DNA of 64,000 nt from Phenylobacterium sp. LH3H17 (GCF_024298925.1 NZ_CP101283.1:2361001-2425000); one strand, 5' to 3'. Shown: positions 54,389 to 64,000, counted from the first letter of the stretch. Numbers and translations are program-made. The notes: a model not told the origin generated them from the sequence alone.

Positions 54389-57300
54389 TCAGTAGTCCCG
54401 CCGCCAGCGGACGGCGAGCTTGCCGTCCCCCTGGCTGGCCAGCTTGGAGATGATGGAAAGGTTTCGGCCGATCCGCCACTCGACCTGCGCCGAGGAGCCC
54501 TCACGTCCGCCGCCGGTCAGCTCCAGATAGACGTCCTCTGTCAGGTACTTGCCGCCGGAGACGCTGACACCCGTCTCGTCGCCGCCGGCCAGGGCCAGGC
54601 GATCGAGGCCCGCGAAGGTGCGCAGGTTGCCGATCACGTCGAAGCCGCCGCCGCCCGCCAGAGATGACAGCGCCGAGGCCAGTTGAGCGGCCTCTAGCGG
54701 CGAGAGCTGCGAGGCGGAGCGACCGAACAGCACCTGCGAGAGCACCTCGTCATTGGGCAGGACCGGGGACGAGGTCAGGGTGATCTCCGGCTTGGCCGCC
54801 GTTCCTCGGATGCGCACCACCGCGGTCAGAGACGGATCGTCGCGAGTGGCCGAGAGATCGAGGCGGATCGCCTGGGGCGAGGTCGCCAGATAGACCACCC
54901 CGCGCTCGTCGAATTCGAACCGCTTGCCTGCGAAATCGTACTCCCCGCGCACCACCCGCGCCGTGCCCGACAGGGCCGGCCGCGCTGTCGAGCCGCCCAC
55001 ATGGGCGTCCAGGGAAAGCTCCACGTCCAGACCCCGACCACGCAGGAAGATGCGCCGCGGCGCCTTCAGACTGACATCCAGGGCCACGGCCAGGCCCTTG
55101 CGCGCCGGCGGGGCCAGGACGCTGGCCAGGTCAGCGGGCTTGTTGCGCTCGATGACGTCCATGGCCACCACCCCGGAAGGCGTGGAGAGCTTGGCGGCCA
55201 CGTCGGCGCGGTCGATGGTCAGGGCCCCGCTCAGCCGGACCTTGCCGTCGGCGGCGCGGTCGATGGTGGCCTGGCCTGTCGCCGAGGCCTGGGCCTGATC
55301 GTTGTCGATCAGCCGGAAGCCCTTCAGGTCCAGGCGCAGGGTCGAGGTCCCCTCGCGAAGCAGGCTGATCCGGCCCGATCCCGCCAGCGTGCCGCCGTGG
55401 CCGTCCGAGCCCGTGGCCTCCGTCACATTGACCGCGTTGTCGGCGAAAGTGGTCCGGAGGGTCACGTCGCGCAGGGACAGCCCCGTGGCGCCGTCGGTGA
55501 ACCGCCCCTTGACCATCTGTCCGGTCCCCACCGCGTTGGGATCGGCGAGCGTTCCACCCAACGCGCCCTCGAGCCGCACCTGGCCCGCCAGTTCGCGTTC
55601 GCCGCTCATCAGCAGATCCCATAGGGGCTTGACCTCGCCCTCGGCGAAGAACCGGCCGCGCATGGGCCGGGTGCGGACGATGGCGACCCGGAATGGACTG
55701 GCGCTGGCCTCCGCGGGCAGGATCACATTGGCCTCGGCGCGCAGACCCTGGGCGTTGGAGGTCTTCAGGTCGAGGGTCACCACGTCACCCTCCAAACGGC
55801 CCTTCAGCGTCCCATCAATCCCCTGGTCGGCGGGTGAGCCCCGACCGCGCGCGCCGTCCAGCTTGGCGTCCAGGGCGCCGGTCATCCGCGCGCCGCTGCC
55901 GGTCAGGACGATGACCGCGTCCGTCTTGCCGACCAGGTCCTCATTGAGCAGGCCCAGGCCCAGGCGCTGGACCTCCGCGCGGACGTCGGCGCTATCGCGG
56001 CCGAGCTTGGCGTTCAGGGCGATCTGGCCGCCGTCGGAGGCCGCCAGCCGCAGGCGCGCCGTGCGTTCCGGACCGCCGAATCCGATCAGGGCCGTCTCCG
56101 TGGTCTTCAGCTCGCGACGGCCGACCCGCCCCATGCCGTCAAAGGCCAGCTGGTAGCCCGGATTGACCTGTGAGAGCACACCGCTTCCGTCCAGAGTCCA
56201 ACGGCCGCCGGAGGCTACGCCGCGAAGCTGGGCCTTGTAGGGTAGCCTCTTCAGCGGACCGTCGGCGGTGATCGATCCGTCGCGGACGGCGAACCGGGCG
56301 CCGGGCAGGACCGCGTTCTTGGCGGTCAGGTCGAGGGTGGCGCGCGGGCCGCCGGCGGCGTCGACGATGCGCACGGCGCCGGTGACCTGGCCACTCTCAA
56401 GGAAGGCGCCTTTGGTCACCGCCACCTGCAGGTCGGCCGCAGACGGAGTCGACCTTCGCAGAGCCAGTGTTCCCTGGGCGGTGAGGCCCGCGGCGTTGAT
56501 CGAGAGATCGGTGAGATCGACTCCGCCGCGAGGGAAGCGAAAGGCCGAGCGCGCCGCGGCCGGTCCGTAGTCGCTGGCGGCGTTGAGGGTGACCACCCCG
56601 CTCGTCCCATCGGTCCGGCGCATGAAGCTGAGCGTGACCTTGGCGTCCTTCAGCGGCAGGCGCGGGACGTCGATGGCGTCGAAATCGGCGATCAGGTCGG
56701 CGCGGGGATTCCCGAGCGAGCCGGTCACCGCTCCCGACCCCTTGGCCTTGCCGGTGATCTCCACGGGGCCGGCGCGGAAAGGGCCGGTGGCCGACCAGTC
56801 CAGCTTGAAGCGCAGCGCCCCGTCGGCGTCCAGCACGCCGGCCGCACCGGCCTTCAGCATCGCGCCCTCCAGATCGGCCTGGGAGACCGAGACCTTCCGG
56901 CCCTCTATGTTGGCGGCGGCTTTCAGGCGCGGCGAGGCGCCCAACAGGCGGTCCAGTTCCCCGAATCCACTAGCGAACTTGGCACCCTTGGCGTCGAGCG
57001 ACAGAGTCCAGGGCTTGCCGGCCCCGCCCTGGGTGGCGCTCCAGTCGGCTACGAGCGCACCCGAGGCGCCGGCCCGCGCCGCGGCCAGGTTGGAGAACTG
57101 GGCCTCGCCCTTGAAGTTGAGTCCCCCGATCAGGCCCCGCCCGCCGCTGGCCTGGACCTTCAGTCCCACGCCGGTGGCGTCGAGGCCGCGCAGCAGCAGC
57201 CGGCCGTCGGCCAGCCTCGCACCGTCGAAGACCGCCGTCGGCTTTGCGCCCAGCAGGGCCGAGGCCAGGCCGCTCCCGCGCCCGCCCGCCCCCGAGATCC

Positions 57301-58606
57301 GGCCCTTGGCCGCCAGCACGCCAGCCTTGCGGGTCAGCTCGATGGGTCCGGAAATCCGGTCCAGGCCGTACTTACCCAGCTTCAGCCGCGCCACGTCGGC
57401 GACGCCAACAAAACGAAGGTCGTCGAGGCGGCCCGTGAGCCTACCCGAGACGCGGGTTGCGCCCATGTCCGGTCCGCCGGTGATCCTGGACAGCTCGCCC
57501 GCGGTGGCGACCACGGCGAGGCCCTGGGGTCCCAGGCGGCGTTCCCCCAGATTACCGAGCCCACGCGCGTCGAGCGTCAGATTGGCCGAGGTGGCGCGAG
57601 CCTTCAGGTCGTAGAGCGAACCTGGGGCCCTAGCGCCGGTGATCAAAAAGGTCGCTTCCGGTCCAAGGCGCGCCACCAGCGGCTGGGTCAGTCGCGAGGC
57701 GTCGAGGCGAATTCTGCCCTGGGCCGAACCGCCGTCAGCGCTCCATGCGCCCTGCGTTTCCAAAGGTTTGGCGGCGCCTGAGGTGGCGACGGCGGAGAAC
57801 CGGCCCGTCGCGCCCTTGCCGTCCGCCCGGGCCTTCAGGGCGAACGAGCGATCGGTGGGCAGGCCCAGGCTGCCGGCCAGCGCCCCGCCGCGCGCCTCCT
57901 CGGCGTCGGCGATCAGCAGCAGAGGCCGGCCGCCGCCGAAATCGAACTGGGCGTTCAGGTGGTCGCCAGCATGCAGGACGCTGGCGGCGGCGAGCTTGCC
58001 CCTCTGCCCACCGTTGCGGCGCTGGACGTCCAGGCTCATGACCACGTCGTAGACGCCGCGCCGATAGCTGAAGGCTGGCGTCATCTCGACTCGCGTCCGC
58101 ACCTCGTCCAGCACGATGGACACCGGCAGGCCGCGTGACTTCGACTTCGGCGACAGGGTCGGCCGGCGCAGCAGGGTCAGCTTCTCGGCGACGACCCGGT
58201 CAGCATCCAGCCTTCGCATGAACAGTTGGCTGTAACGCCATTTGATGGAGACATTCTTCGCCTCCAGCCAGACACCCTTCTCGTCGCTGACGGTCAGCCG
58301 CCGGATCGTGAAATCGCGCCAGACATCGCCGCCCAGGCCCTCGATCCTGAGCTTGCCGAACCGCCCCAGCTTCACCCCGTTGGCCCGGGCCTCGATCAGC
58401 AGCCGGCCCTGGGGCAGGAGCACGCCGAAGCGGGTGGTGAGCGCCGCTGCCGTCACCAGCAGGAATATCGCCGCGCAGACCCCGATGATGATCTTGGGCA
58501 GCAGCGAGGTCTTGGCCGCCTTGACCACCTCCTCCGCCACGTCGTGGACGATCGCCTCGACCGCTTCGCCCGGGGTTTCCGGAGGATTTTCGGACGCGGG
58601 GCTCAA
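54389..58606 (-). CDS. tamB: Translocation and assembly module subunit TamB
   Basis: Very long periplasm-spanning protein, 1405 aa, AsmA-like family. An N-terminal cytoplasmic tail and single membrane helix (about 36-60) are followed by more than 1000 residues of beta-rich repeats and the conserved C-terminal TamB/DUF490 domain (about 1040-1405). It works with TamA in outer-membrane protein insertion and has been implicated in phospholipid transport. TTG start at 58606 overlaps the tamA stop (TTGA). Confidence 0.94.
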   Translation of the reverse strand: MSPASENPPETPGEAVEAIVHDVAEEVVKAAKTSLLPKIIIGVCAAIFLLVTAAALTTRFGVLLPQGRLLIEARANGVKLGRFGKLRIEGLGGDVWRDFTIRRLTVSDEKGVWLEAKNVSIKWRYSQLFMRRLDADRVVAEKLTLLRRPTLSPKSKSRGLPVSIVLDEVRTRVEMTPAFSYRRGVYDVVMSLDVQRRNGGQRGKLAAASVLHAGDHLNAQFDFGGGRPLLLIADAEEARGGALAGSLGLPTDRSFALKARADGKGATGRFSAVATSGAAKPLETQGAWSADGGSAQGRIRLDASRLTQPLVARLGPEATFLITGARAPGSLYDLKARATSANLTLDARGLGNLGERRLGPQGLAVVATAGELSRITGGPDMGATRVSGRLTGRLDDLRFVGVADVARLKLGKYGLDRISGPIELTRKAGVLAAKGRISGAGGRGSGLASALLGAKPTAVFDGARLADGRLLLRGLDATGVGLKVQASGGRGLIGGLNFKGEAQFSNLAAARAGASGALVADWSATQGGAGKPWTLSLDAKGAKFASGFGELDRLLGASPRLKAAANIEGRKVSVSQADLEGAMLKAGAAGVLDADGALRFKLDWSATGPFRAGPVEITGKAKGSGAVTGSLGNPRADLIADFDAIDVPRLPLKDAKVTLSFMRRTDGTSGVVTLNAASDYGPAAARSAFRFPRGGVDLTDLSINAAGLTAQGTLALRRSTPSAADLQVAVTKGAFLESGQVTGAVRIVDAAGGPRATLDLTAKNAVLPGARFAVRDGSITADGPLKRLPYKAQLRGVASGGRWTLDGSGVLSQVNPGYQLAFDGMGRVGRRELKTTETALIGFGGPERTARLRLAASDGGQIALNAKLGRDSADVRAEVQRLGLGLLNEDLVGKTDAVIVLTGSGARMTGALDAKLDGARGRGSPADQGIDGTLKGRLEGDVVTLDLKTSNAQGLRAEANVILPAEASASPFRVAIVRTRPMRGRFFAEGEVKPLWDLLMSGERELAGQVRLEGALGGTLADPNAVGTGQMVKGRFTDGATGLSLRDVTLRTTFADNAVNVTEATGSDGHGGTLAGSGRISLLREGTSTLRLDLKGFRLIDNDQAQASATGQATIDRAADGKVRLSGALTIDRADVAAKLSTPSGVVAMDVIERNKPADLASVLAPPARKGLAVALDVSLKAPRRIFLRGRGLDVELSLDAHVGGSTARPALSGTARVVRGEYDFAGKRFEFDERGVVYLATSPQAIRLDLSATRDDPSLTAVVRIRGTAAKPEITLTSSPVLPNDEVLSQVLFGRSASQLSPLEAAQLASALSSLAGGGGFDVIGNLRTFAGLDRLALAGGDETGVSVSGGKYLTEDVYLELTGGGREGSSAQVEWRIGRNLSIISKLASQGDGKLAVRWRRDY

Positions 58607-60378
58607 AAACTCTGTCCGATGCTGAGATAGATCTGGAAGGCGGCGTCGCCCTCGCGCTTGTCCAGCGGGATGGCGATATCCGCGCGGATCGGGCCGAAGC
58701 CCAGATCGTAGCGCACGCCGAGGCCGACGCCGGCGCTGAAATCATCCCCGGCCGGGAACTGACGGTCGCCCACCGCGCCCCCGTCGATGAAGGCCACCAC
58801 GCCCCAACGCTGCCCGATCCGCTGGCGGACCTCGAACGAGGCCTCCAGCACCGAGGCGCCGCCCTGCGGGGTGTTGTCGGCCAGGCGCGGGCCGATGGCC
58901 TGATAAGCGTAGCCGCGCACCGATCCGCCGCCGCCGGAATAGAAGCGCCGCGAGGCCGGGACCTCGGGGACCGATCCGCCGATCATCGCCCCGACCTTGC
59001 CCCGGGCGGCCAGGACGGTGCGGGCGCGGGGGCCGAACGGCATGTAGATCGAGCCCTGGGTCTGGACCTTCAGATAGGCCAGGCTGTCGTCCCCGGCGAT
59101 GTAGGTGGGTTCGGCCCGCACCTCCAGCCGCCAGCCGCGCTTTGGATCCAATGGGTCATCGGATCGATCCAGAGACGCCGCGGCCAGCACCGCCGCCGTC
59201 CACAGGTCGCGCCCGAGGGGGGTCAGCAGCTTGGTCTGCTTCTCCGCGGTCTCGCTGTAGTCCAGCGATCCGCCCAGCGTGATATAGGAGGTCTTGAAGA
59301 ATCGCCGCTGGACGTCGGCGCGGACTCCGAAGCCGGTCTCGTCATAGGCGTCGGTCTTGACGTCATAGATCGCCGCGGCGGACTTCAGGGTCTGCTGGGC
59401 GCGCCGCCAGTGGGGCAAGGTCGCTTCGGCCACCAGGCGGCTGTCGATGTCGGAGGCGCGGGCGGCGAACGACAGGGTGTCGGCCCGTCCAAAGGTGTTG
59501 TAGCGCGTCCACCGGGCGTCGGCGCCCACCCCTTCGCTGGTCGAGTAGCTGGCCCCCAGCTCGATGGTGCGCGGCGCGCGGTCGACCAGGCTGACCACCA
59601 CCGGCCGCAGGCCCTCCGGCGTGGTCCGGCCCGGCGGGGCCAGGGACACGGTCACCGAGTCATAGACCCCCGTATCCAGCAATCGCCGCTCCAGCTCCCC
59701 GACATCCTCGGGGTCATAGACCTCGCCGGGACGCCAGGGCGCCATCTGGTTCAGCCAGGCCCGCCGGGTCCGCTCGCCCCCGCTCACCTCCATGCCGTTC
59801 AACCGCACCAGCGGGCCGGAGTCGATCCGGAACGTCGGACGCACCGTCCTGTCGGCATGGTCGACGATCACCTGGCGCGGAACCGGCGCCACATCGGCGT
59901 AGCCGCGCTTCTGGGCGGCCGCGACGATGCGACCCTCGGCGCCGACCACGTCGGCGGCGCGGCCCGGTTGGCCCGTCGCCAGGCCCATGACCGCCTCGCC
60001 CGAGGCCTGGACTTCCGGCGAAGGCGGGGTCGCCATCCATTCGATGGTCGGCTCGGCGATGGTGAACCGGGGCCCCGGCGTCACCTTGACCACCGCGGCG
60101 GGCGGCTCGGCCTCCCCCACGTCGGGCTCGACCTCGTAGGCGTAGTAGCCCTCGGACCGCAGCACGGCGATGGCGCTCTCGGCGGCCTCGCGGGCGCGGC
60201 GGCGGGCCTCGAAGCGGCTGCTGATCGGTTTGTCGGACTCGCCGACGGCGCGGATGATCGCCGCGCGCAGGTCGCCCGTCAGCTCCCCCTCGACAGCCGC
60301 ACGCGGCGCCTCGGCGCGAGCCGCGCCGTGCGCACACAAAGCCGCCGAGGCGGCGAATGCGACGACCAGTCGCGCCAC
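58603..60378 (-). CDS. tamA: Outer-membrane assembly factor TamA (Omp85 family)
   Basis: 591 aa. Signal peptide ends near ARAEA (about residue 23), three POTRA-like domains occupy about 30-270, and a 16-strand barrel follows (SGGGGSVRGYAYQAIGP near residue 488 is the Omp85 VRGF/VRGY lid-lock motif) ending in QSF with a terminal phenylalanine. Paired with tamB. The 208-nt gap to the divergent ATP-grasp gene carries the promoters. Confidence 0.94.
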   Translation of the reverse strand: MARLVVAFAASAALCAHGAARAEAPRAAVEGELTGDLRAAIIRAVGESDKPISSRFEARRRAREAAESAIAVLRSEGYYAYEVEPDVGEAEPPAAVVKVTPGPRFTIAEPTIEWMATPPSPEVQASGEAVMGLATGQPGRAADVVGAEGRIVAAAQKRGYADVAPVPRQVIVDHADRTVRPTFRIDSGPLVRLNGMEVSGGERTRRAWLNQMAPWRPGEVYDPEDVGELERRLLDTGVYDSVTVSLAPPGRTTPEGLRPVVVSLVDRAPRTIELGASYSTSEGVGADARWTRYNTFGRADTLSFAARASDIDSRLVAEATLPHWRRAQQTLKSAAAIYDVKTDAYDETGFGVRADVQRRFFKTSYITLGGSLDYSETAEKQTKLLTPLGRDLWTAAVLAAASLDRSDDPLDPKRGWRLEVRAEPTYIAGDDSLAYLKVQTQGSIYMPFGPRARTVLAARGKVGAMIGGSVPEVPASRRFYSGGGGSVRGYAYQAIGPRLADNTPQGGASVLEASFEVRQRIGQRWGVVAFIDGGAVGDRQFPAGDDFSAGVGLGVRYDLGFGPIRADIAIPLDKREGDAAFQIYLSIGQSF

Positions 60379-60586
60379 GCCAATACTTTCCTCTCGCGCC
60401 CCCGCACTCGATCTACCGCGCGTCGCGGGGCGATGTCACCCGGCCCTGACCGCTCAAGGCGCTTTCCTGACCGGCCGAAACTTGCCCAAATGCTGGGCAG
60501 CCGCGCCACTGAGGTTCGCCGATTCCGAAAAGCCGCCGCAAAACCGGGCGCGCTTCCTAAGATCGGAGAGGGACGCGGAGGACCAG

Positions 60587-62095
60587 GTGGTGGAGTACGG
60601 CGTGGCGACGGCCCACAGTTCTGAAGACACGGCCACGGCGCCGAACGTGGGGCCACAGGCCTCATTGAACGTCCCGTACGACGAGATGCTGACCTCCCGC
60701 GGTCTTGTGCGGCCGCACTACGCCGCGCTCGACGCTCGCATCGCCACCCTGGCGGCGGCCGACATGGCCGAGCGCCAGCGGGTGCTGGAACGCTATTTCC
60801 TGCTGCAGGGCATCACCTTCACCGTCTATGGGGGCGAGAGCTCGACCGAGCGGATCATCCCCACCGACCTGCTGCCGCGGATCATCCCGGCCGAGGAATG
60901 GTCGAAGATCGAGACGGGCCTCACCCAGCGCCTGAAGGCGCTGAACATGTTCCTCGCCGACATCTATGGCGAGCAGCAGATCCTGATGGACGGGGTGGTG
61001 CCGCGCGAGCTGGTGCTGAGCGCGCCATCCTATCGCCGGGAGATGCAGAACCTCTACGTGCCGCACCAGGCCTACGCCAATGTCTGCGGCTCGGACCTGA
61101 TCCGCCAGACCGACGGCGCCTTCGCCGTGCTTGAGGACAATCTGCGGGTGCCGTCCGGCGTCTCCTACATGCTGGCCAACCGCGAGGCCTCGCGAAGGAC
61201 CTTCCCGGGCACCTTCCGGGCGGCCAATGTGCGAGCTATCGACCGATATCCCGACCTGTTGCTGGCGACGCTCAAGAGCATGGCGGCCGACTGGCGGCCC
61301 AATCCCCAGGTCGCGGTCCTGACCCCTGGCGTCTACAACTCCGCCTATTACGAGCACGCCTACCTGGCCCGATTGATGGGCTGTCCGTTGGTCGAGGGCC
61401 GCGATCTCGTGGTCCACGACAACATGGTCTACATGCGCACCACCACCGGCCTGCGGCGGATCGACGTGATCTATCGCCGGGTGGACGACGACTTCATCGA
61501 CCCCCTCACCTTCCGCCGGGATTCGGGCCTGGGGGTCGCGGGCCTGTTCAACGCCTACCGAGCCGGCAATGTGGTGATCTGCAATGCGCCCGGCACCGGC
61601 GTGGCCGACGACAAGGCGGTCTACGCCTATGTCCCGGCGATCATCCGCTACTACCTTGGCGAGGACGCCATCCTGCCCAACATCGAGACCTATCTCTGCC
61701 GGGAGACCTCCCAGCTCAACCACGTCCTGGCCAATCTGGACAAGCTCGTGGTTAAGGCTGTCGGCGCCTCGGGCGGCTACGGCATGTTGATCGGCCCCCA
61801 CGCCAGCAAGCAGGAGCGCGCCGACTTCGCCGAGGCGATCAGGGCCGACCCGGACAACTACATCGCCCAGCCGACCATCCAGCTCTCCACCGCCCCCTGC
61901 CTGGTCGACGGGGCTATCGAACCGCGCCACGTGGATCTGCGGCCCTTCATCCTGTCCGGGGAAAAGATCGTGGTGACTCCCGGCGCCCTTACCCGCGTCG
62001 CCCTGCGCAAGGGCTCGCTCGTGGTCAATTCCAGCCAGGGTGGCGGGTCCAAGGACACCTGGGTCCTGGCCGACGGCAAGGAGGCGCAGCCATGA
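60587..62095 (+). CDS. Circularly permuted ATP-grasp protein (COG2308 type)
   Basis: Predicted amide-bond-forming ATP-dependent ligase, 502 aa from the GTG at 60587 (GGAGG five nt upstream; GTG at 60590 is equivalent). Family-typical segments: YDEMLTSRGLVRPHYAAL, FTVYGGESSTERIIPTDLLPRII, LRVPSGVSYMLANREASRR and VKAVGASGGYGMLIGPHAS (about residues 25-45, 80-105, 185-205, 385-405). Its stop overlaps the alpha-E gene (ATGA) and a transglutaminase follows, a recurrent trio. Substrate unknown. Confidence 0.9.
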   Translation: MVEYGVATAHSSEDTATAPNVGPQASLNVPYDEMLTSRGLVRPHYAALDARIATLAAADMAERQRVLERYFLLQGITFTVYGGESSTERIIPTDLLPRIIPAEEWSKIETGLTQRLKALNMFLADIYGEQQILMDGVVPRELVLSAPSYRREMQNLYVPHQAYANVCGSDLIRQTDGAFAVLEDNLRVPSGVSYMLANREASRRTFPGTFRAANVRAIDRYPDLLLATLKSMAADWRPNPQVAVLTPGVYNSAYYEHAYLARLMGCPLVEGRDLVVHDNMVYMRTTTGLRRIDVIYRRVDDDFIDPLTFRRDSGLGVAGLFNAYRAGNVVICNAPGTGVADDKAVYAYVPAIIRYYLGEDAILPNIETYLCRETSQLNHVLANLDKLVVKAVGASGGYGMLIGPHASKQERADFAEAIRADPDNYIAQPTIQLSTAPCLVDGAIEPRHVDLRPFILSGEKIVVTPGALTRVALRKGSLVVNSSQGGGSKDTWVLADGKEAQP

Positions 62096-63033
62096 TGCTC
62101 GCGAGGGTCGCTGACAGTCTCTACTGGATCGGCCGATATGTGGAACGGGCCGAGCACATGTGCCGGCTCTCGGACGTCATGCTCAACGCCACCCTCGACC
62201 GCACCGAGGGCGCGGCCCAGGTGGCCCGCATCGCCCTTGCCGCCGTCGGCGATTCCGACCGCGGCCATATCGCCAATCCCTATGAGGCGACCCTGGCCAT
62301 GGCCCTCGACCGGGAGGACCCTGGCTCGATCGTCTCGTCCCTGGCGCTCGCCCGCGAAAACGCCCGCCAGGTGCGCGACCAGATCACCACAGAGACCTGG
62401 GAGCGGCTGAACCTCATCTATCTGAAGATGACCGGCCCGGACGCCGCCAAGTCCTTCGCCGACGGCTCCTCGGCCTTCCTGCACGACGTGATCGCCGACC
62501 TGCACCTGTTCCGCGGCGCGGCCGACGCCACCATGAGCCACGGCGAGGGATGGCGGTTCCTGCTGCTGGGCATGTATCTGGAGCGCGCCCAGCTCATCGG
62601 CCGGCTGTTGGAGGTCTGTTTCGGCAACCGCCGCCGCGGCGCCTTCGACGAGCACTTCGCCCTGGTCAGCGTGCTGCGCATGAGCTGCGCGCTGGAGCCC
62701 TACCTGAGGCGCTACACCGCCGACATCCAACCCCGGAAGGTCCTGGAGTTCCTGTTGCTGGACGAGGACTTCCCCCGCTCCATCCGGTTCGCCACCGCCC
62801 GGATCGAGGAACACACCACCGCGGCCAGCCGCTATGTTGAAGCCGGGCACGCCGGGCCGGAGCGTCTGGCCGGGCGGCTGAAGGCGCGCCTGCAATACGC
62901 TGACATGGACGAACTGCAGGTGGCCGGCGCCAGCGCGCTGATCTCCACCGTGCTGGACGAATGCGTGGCGATCCACCAGTCGATCTACGAGACCTTCGTC
63001 CACTATTCCCTTGAAATGCGACTGCCCGCCTGA
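62092..63033 (+). CDS. Alpha-E domain protein (COG2307 type)
   Basis: 313 aa, all-helical. The opening MLARVADSLYWIGRYVERAEHMCRL is the alpha-E signature (helix with conserved W-x-G-R-Y-x-E-R-A-E), and IHQSIYETFVHYSLEMR closes the protein. No enzymatic motif is known; it always accompanies the ATP-grasp protein and may be its partner. ATGA overlap with the upstream gene; the transglutaminase begins 11 nt downstream. Confidence 0.92.
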   Translation: MMLARVADSLYWIGRYVERAEHMCRLSDVMLNATLDRTEGAAQVARIALAAVGDSDRGHIANPYEATLAMALDREDPGSIVSSLALARENARQVRDQITTETWERLNLIYLKMTGPDAAKSFADGSSAFLHDVIADLHLFRGAADATMSHGEGWRFLLLGMYLERAQLIGRLLEVCFGNRRRGAFDEHFALVSVLRMSCALEPYLRRYTADIQPRKVLEFLLLDEDFPRSIRFATARIEEHTTAASRYVEAGHAGPERLAGRLKARLQYADMDELQVAGASALISTVLDECVAIHQSIYETFVHYSLEMRLPA

Positions 63034-63044
63034 GGCGCTGACCG

Positions 63045-64000
63045 ATGCTTTTGGAAGTCCGCCACGTCACCCAGTACCACTATGCCGAGCCCGTGCGCGA
63101 AAGCGTCATGGAGGTATGGATGCAGCCGCAGAAGGGCGCCCGCCAGCGGCTGGTCAGCTTCGACCTCGACCTCGACCCGGCCGCGCAGCTGTTCTCCTAC
63201 GCCGACCCATTCGGCAATGCGGTCTATCATTTCGACGTGCCCCAGCCGCACGACCGGCTGAACATCATCGCCCGCTCGGCGGTGGAGACCCAGGCGCCGG
63301 CCGCCCTGCCAGAGGCCCTGGACACGGGCGAATGGGACCGACTGCGCAGCGACTTCGTCCGCGGCGAGAATTTCGACTTCCTGCGCCATCATGGCTTCGC
63401 GGTGGAGACGCCGGCCCTGAAGGCCTTCGTCGCCGAGCGCGAGATCGACAGGCTGAAAGCCCTCGACCCTCTTCGTGCCGTGCGCGAACTGTCGAGGATC
63501 ATCTACGAGTCCTTCGAGTACGAGGCCGGCGTCACCCACGCCGACAGCCCCATCGACCACGCCCTGGAAACCCGCCGTGGGGTCTGCCAGGACTTCAGCC
63601 ACATCATGCTGGCGATCTGCCGATCCTGGGGCGTGCCGGCGCGCTATGTCTCGGGCTACCTGTTCACCGACCGCAAGGCCGGCGACCGCTCCGACCCGGA
63701 CGCTACGCATGCCTGGGTAGAGGTTTTCCTGCCCTCGACCCGCTGGATCGGCCTCGATCCCACCAACAACGTCATCGCCGGCGAGCGCCACATCGCCGCT
63801 GCCATGGGCCGGGACTACAACGACGTCCCGCCCTCGCGCGGGGTCTATAAGGGCGAGGCCGAGAGCCAGTTGGCGGTGGGGGTTTCGGTTCGCCGGGCGC
63901 GGGCGGCGGTTACGGAGCCGGAATTCATCCGCGCGGCCCAGCCCGCCTTCGCCCACGGTGGCCGCAGGCGCGGAGCCGCCGGCGGCCTGACCTACGACCA
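63045..64000 (+). CDS. Transglutaminase-like cysteine protease family protein (partial)
   Basis: At least 318 aa; the frame is still open at the right edge. N-terminal transglutaminase-associated domain (about 1-85) then the catalytic domain with RRGVCQDFSH (Cys181), DATHAWVEVFLP (His222) and GLDPTNN (Asp238), a complete triad. Likely an amidase or peptidase rather than a cross-linker. No signal peptide, so cytoplasmic. Third gene of the ATP-grasp / alpha-E / transglutaminase unit. ATG at 63045, with another ATG 21 codons on. Confidence 0.92.
   Translation, partial: MLLEVRHVTQYHYAEPVRESVMEVWMQPQKGARQRLVSFDLDLDPAAQLFSYADPFGNAVYHFDVPQPHDRLNIIARSAVETQAPAALPEALDTGEWDRLRSDFVRGENFDFLRHHGFAVETPALKAFVAEREIDRLKALDPLRAVRELSRIIYESFEYEAGVTHADSPIDHALETRRGVCQDFSHIMLAICRSWGVPARYVSGYLFTDRKAGDRSDPDATHAWVEVFLPSTRWIGLDPTNNVIAGERHIAAAMGRDYNDVPPSRGVYKGEAESQLAVGVSVRRARAAVTEPEFIRAAQPAFAHGGRRRGAAGGLTYD

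Overview
The window is GC-rich chromosomal DNA from an alphaproteobacterium, most probably a member of Caulobacterales such as Phenylobacterium or Caulobacter. The evidence is the cpa-type Flp pilus genes, the order rpsF-rpsR-rplI-dnaB-alr-radA-cvpA-purF, a pair of TonB-dependent receptors, a tamA-tamB operon, and pervasive overlaps of start and stop codons. No phage, insertion sequence, CRISPR array, rRNA or tRNA was seen. The genus is inferred from gene content and order, not from any search.

Layout. 1-4.2 kb: minus-strand cpaB-cpaC-cpaE-cpaF for a tight-adherence (Flp) pilus; cpaF runs off the left edge and cpaD is missing. 4.3-18.5 kb: plus-strand housekeeping block holding an exported peroxiredoxin, ribosomal proteins S6, S18 and L9, a TonB-dependent receptor, dnaB, alr, radA, cvpA, purF, a bile-acid-type symporter and a short-chain dehydrogenase; one minus-strand Yip1-like membrane protein interrupts it. 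18.4-22.3 kb: minus-strand yfgM-like-bamB-der, the same trio as in gammaproteobacteria. 22.3-28.1 kb: an uptake cluster on the minus strand (dicarboxylate-type symporter, TetR regulator, TonB receptor, MFS transporter). 28.1-30.7 kb: a rubrerythrin / Fe-S oxidoreductase / DUF3501 operon preceded by a near-consensus OxyR site. 30.7-35.3 kb: tautomerase, a winged-helix/TPR regulator, a cupin, then panB beside an ECF sigma / membrane-protein module. 35.3-40 kb: small metabolic and stress genes, an ArsR/SRPBCC pair with a palindromic operator, and a cytochrome b561 overlapping a membrane-anchored LuxR-type regulator. 40-43.8 kb: small stress-type genes (RcnB-like, cupin, lipoprotein, OsmC, DUF302, CsbD) with four exact FNR/FixK-type boxes between them. 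43.8-48.9 kb: guaB-MAPEG-rsmB-guaA. 48.9-53.3 kb: LysR regulator, ppx-rlmE, hspQ, phhA. 53.3-60.4 kb: a small RTX-type protein whose ribosome-binding site lies in a hairpin, then tamA-tamB-lipoprotein. 60.5 kb to the end: a circularly permuted ATP-grasp / alpha-E / transglutaminase operon, cut by the right edge.

How it works together. Most genes are core functions: replication, translation, purine synthesis and outer-membrane assembly. The parts that stand out are regulatory: a predicted peroxide-responsive (OxyR) operon that includes DUF3501, and a predicted low-oxygen (FixK/FNR) regulon of small stress genes. These were read by eye and need motif scanning and expression data.
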